From: Sphingobacterium sp. B16(2022)
Lineage (GTDB): Bacteria; Bacteroidota; Bacteroidia; Sphingobacteriales; Sphingobacteriaceae
Length of the DNA stretch: 61,100 bases
Direction: 5' to 3'
Assembly (NCBI RefSeq): GCF_012030425.1
Contig: NZ_JAAUVN010000008.1
Coordinates: 1-61,100 of the forward strand
The first letter of the stretch is position 1, and the number at the start of each line of letters is the position of its first letter. Below, piece after piece: positions 45,197 to 53,123 of the stretch. Under the pieces are notes generated by a model. The model ran no database searches, was not told where the DNA came from, and saw only the letters and a program-made list of their open reading frames with translations. The position numbers and the translations under genes are program-made.

Positions 45197-45329
45197 GAAA
45201 ATCGGTTATGTAAGAAATTTATAGTGATGGTTAAGCTATGTAATTGCCTTGTTTTCAATCGCTACAATTTGATAATCTAAATATGATGAATATTTAGATG
45301 AAAAAAAAGTAAAAAATCTTTAAAAAAGA

Positions 45330-45360
45330 TTTGGAAATACGTTGGATTTAGCTATTTTTG
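45330..45360 (+). promoter_or_regulatory. Bacteroidetes-type promoter of tRNA-Asn copy 3
   Basis: TTTG (45330-45333), a 19-base spacer and TATTTTTG (45353-45360) match the consensus exactly. The expected start is about 40 bases before the tRNA. Confidence 0.78.
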
Positions 45361-45405
45361 TGGCATCAAAAGAGAAAGATATATAGTCATCTTTCTTATG
45401 AAGAT

Positions 45406-45479
45406 TCCTGAATAGCTCAGCTGGTTAGAGCATCTGACTGTTAATCAGAGGGTCGCTGGTTCGAGCCCAGCTTCAGGAG
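45406..45479 (+). tRNA. tRNA-Asn (GTT), copy 3
   Basis: Identical to the copies at 43307 and 43503, with its own consensus promoter and terminator. The shared identity extends a few bases on each side (GAT before, GC after). Confidence 0.97.
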
Positions 45480-45488
45480 CGTTAGGTG

Positions 45489-45516
45489 AAACCGGCTTTA
45501 TAGCCGGTTTTTTTTT
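45489..45516 (+). terminator. terminator of tRNA-Asn copy 3
   Basis: AAACCGGCT pairs with AGCCGGTTT, followed by at least eight T residues. Confidence 0.92.
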
Positions 45517-45541
45517 GTTTACAGTTATTTATTTATATACT

Positions 45542-46456
45542 ATGAGTTTAGTAGTAATGGGCACGGTAGCATTCGACGCTATCGAAACGCCTTTTGGTAA
45601 AACAGATAAAATTGTTGGCGGAGCAGGTACTTTTGCAGCTCTTTCTGCGTCTTTTTTATATGACCAGGTGAAATTAGTAGGTGTAATCGGTGAAGATTTT
45701 GGTGATGATAACTTAAATATCATTACGAGTAAAGGTGTAAATGTAGAGGGGATTCAGATTATTGAAGGTGGAAAATCATTTTTCTGGGCAGGTAAGTATC
45801 ATAATGATATGAATAGCCGTGATACAATCACTACAGAATTGAATGTATTAGCTGACTTTGATCCGATTATTCCTGAGAGCTACCAGGATTGTGAGTTCTT
45901 GCTATTAGGCAATGCTACTCCTCAGATTCAGATGACTACTTTAAATCGTCTAAAGAACAAACCTAAATTGGTTGTTTTGGATACCATGAACTTCTGGATG
46001 GATATCGCGATGGATGATTTGAAAGCGGTGTTGAAGCATGTTGATGTTTTGACAATCAACGATGGTGAAGCGCGTCAATTATCTGGTGAATATTCGTTGG
46101 TGAAAGCTGCCGCAACTATTCTTGAGATGGGACCTAAATATTTGATTATTAAAAAAGGTGAGCATGGTGCATTATTGTTTGGTGAAGGACAAATTTTCTC
46201 TGCACCAGCATTACCACTGGCAGAAGTATTTGATCCAACAGGTGCTGGTGATGCATTTGCTGGTGGCTTTATAGGATATCTGGCGAAGGTAAAAACGATT
46301 AACTTTACCAATATGAAAAATGCGGTTATCTATGGATCGGCGTTAGCATCATTCTGTGTTGAGAAATTCGGTACGGAGCGTTTGCAAACGTTAACGCAAG
46401 ACGAGATTGAAGCTCGATTAAAAGCCTTTGTTGCTTTATCTAAATTTGATATTTAA
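45542..46456 (+). CDS. PfkB family sugar or nucleoside kinase
   Basis: A 304-residue ribokinase-fold kinase. Marks are GGAGTFAALSAS near the N terminus and the anion-hole/catalytic DPTGAGDAFAGGF near the C terminus. The substrate cannot be assigned; ribokinase- and adenosine-kinase-like members look alike. The frame is open to a TTG at 45515, which would lie inside the tRNA terminator; the ATG at 45542 is the sensible start. Confidence 0.9.
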   Translation: MSLVVMGTVAFDAIETPFGKTDKIVGGAGTFAALSASFLYDQVKLVGVIGEDFGDDNLNIITSKGVNVEGIQIIEGGKSFFWAGKYHNDMNSRDTITTELNVLADFDPIIPESYQDCEFLLLGNATPQIQMTTLNRLKNKPKLVVLDTMNFWMDIAMDDLKAVLKHVDVLTINDGEARQLSGEYSLVKAAATILEMGPKYLIIKKGEHGALLFGEGQIFSAPALPLAEVFDPTGAGDAFAGGFIGYLAKVKTINFTNMKNAVIYGSALASFCVEKFGTERLQTLTQDEIEARLKAFVALSKFDI

Positions 46457-46702
46457 TTATCCGATCTTTCCTATTATAGGAAATTTTTTAAATACTTGAT
46501 CTGAGTGAGGAGCTTCTGAAAGCTCCTCAGTTAGGTCTTGACCTGCCCAATGTTCGTAATGTTTTCCGGACCTCCATAATCGACTTTCTGTAACATCATA
46601 TATAATGCCCTGAAAAGCAACCCATATTTCAGGCTTATCTTGCCCATTTCGTAAAGCAAGTTTTGATTTAGAATATACCGTTAACTCCTCATGATTGTCC
46701 AT
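46457..46702 (-). CDS. small cytochrome-b5-like haem/steroid-binding domain protein
   Basis: An 81-residue soluble protein. The segment IWVAFQGIIYDVTES and the following GKHYEHWAGQDLT, then EAPHSDQVF, match the short prokaryotic cytochrome b5-like domain; the histidines are candidates for haem binding. Its gene abuts the converging PfkB gene with no gap. Confidence 0.8.
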   Translation of the reverse strand: MDNHEELTVYSKSKLALRNGQDKPEIWVAFQGIIYDVTESRLWRSGKHYEHWAGQDLTEELSEAPHSDQVFKKFPIIGKIG

Positions 46703-46722
46703 AGGACGAAGTTATAAAAAAC

Positions 46723-47235
46723 TTAGTCGATAAGTTTATATGTGGATAATGATTTCTTCATTACTTTGCGGGCGATATGTATCCGGGTTTTTACAGTACC
46801 AATTGGGATTGCTAAATATTCTGAAATTTCATGGTATTTATAGCCTTCGAAATACATGCTGAATGGAACGTAGTAGTCTTCTGATAATTTTGAAAGCGCA
46901 TCATGGATGTCTTCCATGACAAATTTGTTTTCACCTTGATTTTTTGATGCTGATAAGATCAAGTTTGCATTTGAAATTTCTTCTTCTTTTGTTATGAAAG
47001 AATTCGTTTTAACAATTCTGCGGTAATTGTTAATGAATGTATTTTTCATAATAGTATATAACCATCCTTTAAGATTGGTTCCTTCTCTGAAGTTGTTGAA
47101 ATATGTAACAGCCTTAAGCAGAGTGTCCTGCACTAAATCGTTAGCATCTTCGTTGTCATTTGTAAACTTCTTTGCATAGTGTTTTAGAGAGTCTGACTGC
47201 TCTACCACTAACGAGTTGAATTCATACTTAGTCAT
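46723..47235 (-). CDS. ECF-type RNA polymerase sigma factor
   Basis: A 170-residue sigma-70 family factor with region 2 (ANDLVQDTLLKAVTYF, NLKGWLYTIMKNTFIN) and region 4 (YHEISEYLAIPIGTVKTRI). It has no adjacent anti-sigma gene, unlike many ECF factors. It may control stress or envelope genes; this is not readable. The small b5-like gene follows 20 bases downstream on the same strand. Confidence 0.93.
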   Translation of the reverse strand: MTKYEFNSLVVEQSDSLKHYAKKFTNDNEDANDLVQDTLLKAVTYFNNFREGTNLKGWLYTIMKNTFINNYRRIVKTNSFITKEEEISNANLILSASKNQGENKFVMEDIHDALSKLSEDYYVPFSMYFEGYKYHEISEYLAIPIGTVKTRIHIARKVMKKSLSTYKLID

Positions 47236-47499
47236 ATCACTGAATTTTTATTCACTTTAAAATGAATGGTTTACAAAACACTGAGTGAGAAATTGAAATG
47301 TTGATTCCTCAGCGATTTTAATACGGTTCAGTTGACTAATCGCAAATAGTATGCTAATTATTGAGAATTGATATAAATTTAATAAATATTTAACAGGAAG
47401 TTTCGTCTATAGAAATGTTATTTTGTGTAAAACGCCTAGCCAGAAGCTTTAAATGACCATTTTTATAAAGCTATTTTTAAAATATTTTTTTATTAAAAA

Positions 47500-48516
47500 T
47501 CAAAAAATATTTACTTCACGTTCTAACTTTACATTGAATTTTTGATCAACATCGTTTATTATTTTAGACGATAATTCAAAAATTTCAGTTCCGCTTGCAG
47601 ATTGTACATTTATTAGTACAAGTGCTTGATTTTTCCATACACCTGCCTGGCCGATTACTTTCCCTTTCCATCCGCATTGCTCTATTAACCAGCCTGCAGC
47701 TAACTTTACACCACCATCGGGCATGTTGTAACTGACTATATCTGGATAGAGTTCTTTTAATCCCTGATATTTATTTAATGAAATAATCGGGTTTTTAAAA
47801 AAGCTTCCAGCATTGCCTACCGTACTTGGATCAGGTAATTTTTCAACTCGAATAAAGGATACCACTTCTGCAATATCTTTTATGGTAGGATCACTTATAT
47901 TTCTTTTTTTTAGTTCGGCACTTATGGCTCCATAAGAGGTATTTATTGATGGAGAAGAATTAACTTTGTAAGTAACCTCTGTAATTATATATCTTCCTTT
48001 TTGTTCTGATTTGAAAATACTATCCCGGTAAGAAAATTTGCAATCTTCATTATAGAATATTCTAAACACTCCTTCTAATGTGTCGAAAGCAATACAACTG
48101 TAAAAAATGTCCATAAGCTCGGTGCCGTATGCGCCTATGTTTTGAACTGGAGAAGCGCCCACTGTTCCAGGAATTAGAGCCATGTTTTCTAAACCACTAT
48201 AATTGTTATTGACACAGAACCAAACGAGTTCATTCCATATTTCACCACCTGCAGCGGTGATAAAGATGTCGTTCTGATGCGGTTTTGCTGTAATCCCCTT
48301 AATGTTGATTTTAATGATATAACCTGCGTATGGTTGGGTAAATAAAATATTGCTTCCACTTCCCAATGTCAAGAAATCTTTTTCAAATATTCCGGCTTCA
48401 TAAACGCTTAATAACTGAGTGGGTTCTGTTATTTCAATGAAATGTGAAGCAACTTCAGTAATGCCGAATGTGTTATATTTTTTTAAAGAGATATCTGACT
48501 GTATATTTATACCCAT
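47500..48516 (-). CDS. murB: UDP-N-acetylenolpyruvoylglucosamine reductase
   Basis: A flavoenzyme of peptidoglycan precursor synthesis that makes UDP-MurNAc using NADPH. FAD-binding marks are TLGSGSNILF and PGTVGASPVQNIGAYG; the catalytic Ser lies in VGNAGSFFKNP. Length 338 and the C-terminal domain fit the type I (E. coli-like) form. It stands apart from other mur genes here. Confidence 0.96.
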   Translation of the reverse strand: MGINIQSDISLKKYNTFGITEVASHFIEITEPTQLLSVYEAGIFEKDFLTLGSGSNILFTQPYAGYIIKINIKGITAKPHQNDIFITAAGGEIWNELVWFCVNNNYSGLENMALIPGTVGASPVQNIGAYGTELMDIFYSCIAFDTLEGVFRIFYNEDCKFSYRDSIFKSEQKGRYIITEVTYKVNSSPSINTSYGAISAELKKRNISDPTIKDIAEVVSFIRVEKLPDPSTVGNAGSFFKNPIISLNKYQGLKELYPDIVSYNMPDGGVKLAAGWLIEQCGWKGKVIGQAGVWKNQALVLINVQSASGTEIFELSSKIINDVDQKFNVKLEREVNIF

Positions 48517-48620
48517 TGTTGACTAGTTTTTTCAAAAATTCAAAAAAATAAATTATCTTTATATAATAGTTAGTAAAGATAGTACAAAGCAGTTATTATG
48601 TGTAATTAATTTTTGAATTG

Positions 48621-49226
48621 ATGGCAAATGCAGATTTAAAGAGGACAAGGATTTTAGAGGCAGCAACGCGTAGATTTGCTCATTTTGGTATGGCCAAAAC
48701 AACCATGTCCGAAATTGCAACTGATCTGAACTTTTCAAAAGCACTTCTTTATTATTATTTTCCAGATAAGAATAGTCTTTATTCTGCTGTATTCGAGTAT
48801 GTGATTGATAAGATGGTGCAGGATATTAGAGAGAAGATCAACACCTGTGATGATTTTGAAGAAATCATGATGTATACCATCGATAAAAGAGTTGAACTAA
48901 TTAATCAATATTATAATCTTTTTGAATATACGATCAATATGGTCAAAGAACTTCCTGAAGAACTGGAACGCGTTTTCAAAGAATCTTATGTAAGGGAGGT
49001 TGATCTTTTTGCTGAAATATTAGAAATAGGTGTTGAAACTGATAAAATCGAGGTAGAGGATGTTGAAGAGACTGCCCGCATTTTATTATATTCTTTGTTT
49101 GGAATGAGAATGGGAATATTGAAAGATATGAAGAATATGCTGTTTCCGACCAAGGATGAATTTGATGTGATATTAAGTTTGCAGAAGAAGATGATGCAAA
49201 TATTTTTGAGAGGTTTAAGAAAGTAA
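48621..49226 (+). CDS. TetR family transcriptional regulator
   Basis: A 201-residue regulator with an N-terminal helix-turn-helix (RILEAATRRFAHFGMAKTTMSEIA, then LNFSKALLYYYFPDKNSLY) and a ligand-binding helical part. The upstream TTG at 48618 is ignored in favour of the adjacent ATG. It is divergent from murB and convergent with the YpdA gene (1-base gap). Its target is not known; the nearby FUSC gene is one candidate. Confidence 0.9.
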   Translation: MANADLKRTRILEAATRRFAHFGMAKTTMSEIATDLNFSKALLYYYFPDKNSLYSAVFEYVIDKMVQDIREKINTCDDFEEIMMYTIDKRVELINQYYNLFEYTINMVKELPEELERVFKESYVREVDLFAEILEIGVETDKIEVEDVEETARILLYSLFGMRMGILKDMKNMLFPTKDEFDVILSLQKKMMQIFLRGLRK

Positions 49227-49227
49227 A

Positions 49228-50208
49228 TTATTCTCTCATTTCTTTCTTCTTGATATCAGCTAAAATTTGTTTTGCGTGTATTCGTGAATTTTCAATGAAC
49301 CATAAATGAGTATTTAAACCTCCGCAGACCACTCCTGCAAGATACAACCCATCAATATTTGTTTCCATACTATCAGGATCATGTTCAGGAAGACAGGGTG
49401 ATTCGGAGGGAATATGAATACCGATTTTTTTAAGAAAGTTGAAATTTGGCTGATATCCTGTCAGGGCCAAAACAAAATCATTTTCTAGTATGATATCGCC
49501 TGTTGGGGTATGGACGTGCGCGTGCGAATCTGTGATCTCTTTTAATTTGCTATTATATAGTACACGTATTTCGCCGGAGGCGATTCTGTTTTCAATATCT
49601 GGTTTGACCCAATATTTTACTCTTGGACTAATTTCTTTCCCGCGAATCACGAGCGTAACGTCTGCGCCTTTTCTATAAGTCTCAAGTGCGGCATCAATTG
49701 ATGAATTGCTTGCTCCAACTACAATTACTTTTTGATTGGCATAATAGTGCGGATCCTGATAATAATGTTTTACTTTTTCTAATTCCTCACCTGGAATATT
49801 AAGTAGCGTGGGGATGTCGTAAAACCCGGTAGCAATGATGACATTTTTCGAACTGTAGGTATTTTTTATCGTATTGATTTTGAAAAGATGGTGATCTTTT
49901 GTTATTTCAGTTACTTCTTCGAATAGTCGGGTATTGAGCTTAAATTTCTGCTGGATGCGGCGATAATATTCTAATGCTTCTGCTCTTTTTGGTTTAGGTA
50001 ATGTGGTTACAAATGGGATGTCGCCAATTTCTAAGCGGTCGGAAGAGGAAAAGAAAGTCATATTTTGCGGATAATTATATAACGAGTTCACCAAACATCC
50101 TTTCTCCAGGATCAGGTATGTCTTGTCATTTAAAGATGCTTCTAAAGCACAGGCCAGTCCAATTGGTCCTCCGCCTACAATGATGATATCGTAATAATTA
50201 TCGTGCAT
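49228..50208 (-). CDS. YpdA family FAD/NAD(P)-dependent thiol reductase
   Basis: A 326-residue flavoprotein related to bacillithiol disulfide reductase YpdA. FAD motif GGGPIGLACALEA at the N terminus, NAD(P) motif VVGASNSSIDAALE in the middle, and SSDRLEIGDIPF typical of YpdA. It follows the FUSC gene by 20 bases, so the two form an operon. Confidence 0.88.
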   Translation of the reverse strand: MHDNYYDIIIVGGGPIGLACALEASLNDKTYLILEKGCLVNSLYNYPQNMTFFSSSDRLEIGDIPFVTTLPKPKRAEALEYYRRIQQKFKLNTRLFEEVTEITKDHHLFKINTIKNTYSSKNVIIATGFYDIPTLLNIPGEELEKVKHYYQDPHYYANQKVIVVGASNSSIDAALETYRKGADVTLVIRGKEISPRVKYWVKPDIENRIASGEIRVLYNSKLKEITDSHAHVHTPTGDIILENDFVLALTGYQPNFNFLKKIGIHIPSESPCLPEHDPDSMETNIDGLYLAGVVCGGLNTHLWFIENSRIHAKQILADIKKKEMRE

Positions 50209-50228
50209 AGTTGCTTGTTGTATGAAAA

Positions 50229-52424
50229 TTAATGCATTTTATTGTTTAACATGGGGTCGATCTCAGCGCTTGTTTTTTCTTTTAATTGCTGTACCAATTT
50301 AGCTACGTCTGCAACAATTTTAGTAATAAATTGAAGTTGTTCGGTCATTAAAGTACTGTTTTCATCGGCCGTTTCATCAACTGATATTTGATTTTCTGGT
50401 ATTTGAAAATCTACAGGTATAAATTGATTTTCTTCATTGGGGTTGGCCAATGCTTTGATAGCCGTTTCTAAGGAACTTAATATTTTACGGATCAATTTAA
50501 TATGTTCTTTTGTTATTGTGTGGTTGACTCTTGAGGATGTAACCTGATTATGTAGGGTTACTGCAAATGAGGCTAAAACATGGTTAAAAATAACAAACTT
50601 GTTTACATCTTTTGTGTATTTCTGTTTATTTTTTGGTTCCGTCAACATGCGTTGAAAGGTTGATCCCATATTGGCTGTTTCAACGTAAAGTTTTTTCCTT
50701 ACCAGTTTGTATTCTGTAATAGTGGGCTCATTTCCTGCGATTTCTTTTAAAGTTAGTGCTATATAGTGATAGCTTGCGATAAGTAGTTTTTGCATGGAGA
50801 ATTTGACCTGCGTCGCTTCCCAATTTGGGAAAATGACATAACTGGACAAAAATGCTATCATGCCACCTATGAAAGTATCTAAAATACGCTCTTTTGTTAC
50901 CTCCATGGTATTTGTACTTACAAAACTTAGCATAATGAGTACATAGGGCGTCATAAAAATAACAGCAACGATATAATTGACCCGAAAAAGACTGTATGCA
51001 CTTAGGAAGAAAAAAATAAGCAAAACAAAGCGAATCGTTTCATCGTGAACTACGAATAAAATAAGAGCGCCAATAAGACCGCCGATTACGGTTCCCATGA
51101 GACGCTGTATATTTCTTGATTTTGTTAAGCCAAAACCAGGTTTTAAAATCACCATAATTGTCAACAGTATCCAAAAGATATTTTCAGTTATATGAAATGA
51201 TTTGGCTACAAAATAAGAAACAGACATGACAATAGCCATGCGTAATGCGTGTCTAAAATAAGTGGATTCTAGGGTTAAATTTTCTCTTATTTTTTTAAAA
51301 TCAATGATCGAAGGTTCTATAAATTTTTTTGCTTCGTCAATTTCCATTTTATTAACTTCTGTAGATTTTAAATGGGAATAGCTGTAGATATCATTGATAT
51401 GTCTGATGATATCTCGGACATTGATTAAAATCTTCCTTAAGGCAATCGTACTGTATTGAAGCTCTTTTTCAACAGTATCAATTTTTTTATGTAATAAATT
51501 GATCTCTTGATCAAAGTTATACATAGGTTTCGGCATTCTGTTGGCATTGAGTTGATATGCAATGTGATCGAGCTCATTCGTCAGTTTTAAAATGATATGT
51601 TTGAATTCGTTCAAAATACCGGTATGACCAAATTTTTCACTGACGGTGTTATAGTCATAATGTGTTGCCATACTTTGTTCAAAAAGGTCAATGATATCAT
51701 TGAAGACAAAGGTTAGATAGCGGCCCGTTTTCGTGGTATCTTTTATGGATCGCTTACTTTGAAAAAGTAAGTTTCTTACATTTTCTTGATGATCATTTAC
51801 TTCTACTTGTTTTTCGATAAGTTTAAGGTAATTCTTATCATTATCTACATTGATATCATAAAAATTAGCCTTTAATCTGAGGTAATCGGCAACATGACGA
51901 ATGGATTCTGCGAGTTCCTGCTGTGTTAATCTGTATGGACGAATCTGCGTGATGGATAGGCTGATGATGATATACCAGAGGCATCCGATACTATAGTAAA
52001 ATAGATATGATAGGGCACTAAATAGGGTAAATGGCGTATCGACATGTATCAACATCATTAGCATACACATTAATCCTACATTCGCAGCTCGGGCATTGAA
52101 AACTGCAAACATTGCGAAGATAAAACATAATGCCGCAATGAGTATGGTCAATAAATAGATATTAGCGTTTACGGAAACAGTAAGTATAAAGGTAATGATG
52201 GTTAATATACCTGCAAAATACATTCCGGTACGGCGATGGGAAGGGGCACCGGGCGTGTCTGATAATCCGACCAATAAGGCTCCTAATGACACATATGTAC
52301 CATTTATGAATTGACCCATGGCGGCAAAAATAATGACAGGAACTATGCATCCAATGGTTATCCTAATACCATCTGCGAAATATTGGCTATAAAAAAAACT
52401 CTTTATCTCTTGTGTCTGCTTCAT
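50229..52424 (-). CDS. FUSC family membrane protein (YccS-like)
   Basis: A protein of about 732 residues with two membrane bundles (about 20-165 and 400-540), each followed by a cytoplasmic helical domain, the layout of YccS/FusC-type transporters. These may export aromatic or weak acids; the substrate is unknown. The frame is open to a TTG at 52442, but a -7-like element (52447-52440, minus strand) overlaps that codon, so the ATG at 52424 is preferred. Confidence 0.82.
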   Translation of the reverse strand: MKQTQEIKSFFYSQYFADGIRITIGCIVPVIIFAAMGQFINGTYVSLGALLVGLSDTPGAPSHRRTGMYFAGILTIITFILTVSVNANIYLLTILIAALCFIFAMFAVFNARAANVGLMCMLMMLIHVDTPFTLFSALSYLFYYSIGCLWYIIISLSITQIRPYRLTQQELAESIRHVADYLRLKANFYDINVDNDKNYLKLIEKQVEVNDHQENVRNLLFQSKRSIKDTTKTGRYLTFVFNDIIDLFEQSMATHYDYNTVSEKFGHTGILNEFKHIILKLTNELDHIAYQLNANRMPKPMYNFDQEINLLHKKIDTVEKELQYSTIALRKILINVRDIIRHINDIYSYSHLKSTEVNKMEIDEAKKFIEPSIIDFKKIRENLTLESTYFRHALRMAIVMSVSYFVAKSFHITENIFWILLTIMVILKPGFGLTKSRNIQRLMGTVIGGLIGALILFVVHDETIRFVLLIFFFLSAYSLFRVNYIVAVIFMTPYVLIMLSFVSTNTMEVTKERILDTFIGGMIAFLSSYVIFPNWEATQVKFSMQKLLIASYHYIALTLKEIAGNEPTITEYKLVRKKLYVETANMGSTFQRMLTEPKNKQKYTKDVNKFVIFNHVLASFAVTLHNQVTSSRVNHTITKEHIKLIRKILSSLETAIKALANPNEENQFIPVDFQIPENQISVDETADENSTLMTEQLQFITKIVADVAKLVQQLKEKTSAEIDPMLNNKMH

Positions 52425-52439
52425 AATATCGAATACAAA

Positions 52440-52447
52440 CAAATATA
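52440..52447 (-). promoter_or_regulatory. candidate -7 element of the FUSC-ypdA operon
   Basis: Read on the minus strand, TATATTTG fits TAnnTTTG and ends about 15 bases before the preferred ATG. No TTTG is seen at the -33 distance. Confidence 0.35.
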
Positions 52448-52517
52448 CAAGATTGAATAGGAAAAGCTATGCTTTTTATTGTAAAAGCATAGCCTGTTAA
52501 TATTTAAATATAAGAAT

Positions 52518-52928
52518 CTAAATTCCAGTTATTTTGGTTTCTATATTTCCTTTGGTTGCCTTAGAATAAGGGCATACACGATGTGCTTTTTCGGCAAGCT
52601 TTTGAGATTCTGATGCACTTAATGTGGGAATGTGCAAATCAATTTCAGCTGAGATAAAAAATGCATTGTTTTCTTCATTAAATGAAGCTCTTACGGTTAC
52701 GGTAGCATCTTTCATGTCGACATGATCTTTTTCTCCTACTGCAGCTACGGCACCTAAAAAGCATGAACTCCATGCTGCTGCAAATAATTGCTCAGGGTTG
52801 GTGGCATTACCTTCACCTCCCATTGCTGTTGGTTTTTTAACGATTAAATCAATTATTCCATCTGAAGATTTCACTTCGCCATTACGTCCGCCTGTTGCCG
52901 TAACTTCTGCTGTATATAGTTTTCCCAT
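52518..52928 (-). CDS. ohr: organic hydroperoxide resistance protein Ohr
   Basis: A thiol peroxidase of the OsmC/Ohr family (136 residues) that reduces organic peroxides. The two active cysteines are C56 in SSCFLGA and C119 in VCPYSKATKGN; the partner Arg is in GGRNGE. The Ohr-type VCPYS motif separates it from OsmC. An AT-rich palindrome lies in its promoter region. Confidence 0.95.
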   Translation of the reverse strand: MGKLYTAEVTATGGRNGEVKSSDGIIDLIVKKPTAMGGEGNATNPEQLFAAAWSSCFLGAVAAVGEKDHVDMKDATVTVRASFNEENNAFFISAEIDLHIPTLSASESQKLAEKAHRVCPYSKATKGNIETKITGI

Positions 52929-52986
52929 TTCGCTATTTGTTGAATGATGTAAAATAATATAACAAATGGCAAAAGGTTTTTGTTCT

Positions 52987-53016
52987 TAATAATATTGTAA
53001 TATTACAATGTTATTA
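52987..53016. promoter_or_regulatory. 30-bp near-perfect palindrome between ohr and ppc
   Basis: The core ATTGTAATATTACAAT (52994-53009) is a perfect 16-bp palindrome. It extends by seven bases on each side with only one mismatched pair. It lies 59-88 bases before the ohr start and about 110 before the ppc ATG. Size and composition resemble operators of the MarR/OhrR or Fur/PerR class. Confidence 0.55.
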
Positions 53017-53059
53017 TTATCTATTTTTCATTTAAATGATTATTTGAATATTAATTTTA

Positions 53060-53067
53060 TATATTTG
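53060..53067 (+). promoter_or_regulatory. candidate -7 element for ppc
   Basis: TATATTTG fits TAnnTTTG; a TTTG lies 13 bases upstream (53043-53046), closer than usual. The implied transcript start (about 53074) falls at the upstream TTG codon of the frame and supports the ATG at 53124 as the ppc start. Confidence 0.45.
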
Positions 53068-53123
53068 AATGTTTGATCTTATTCAAACATTCTCCATTAA
53101 CGACAATTTGTTTTTTCTATAAT

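Noticed and set aside
53073..53123. Upstream TTG start of PEP carboxylase
   Set aside because: The extra 17 residues lack conservation features and the TTG lies at the predicted transcript start; the ATG at 53124 is better placed.
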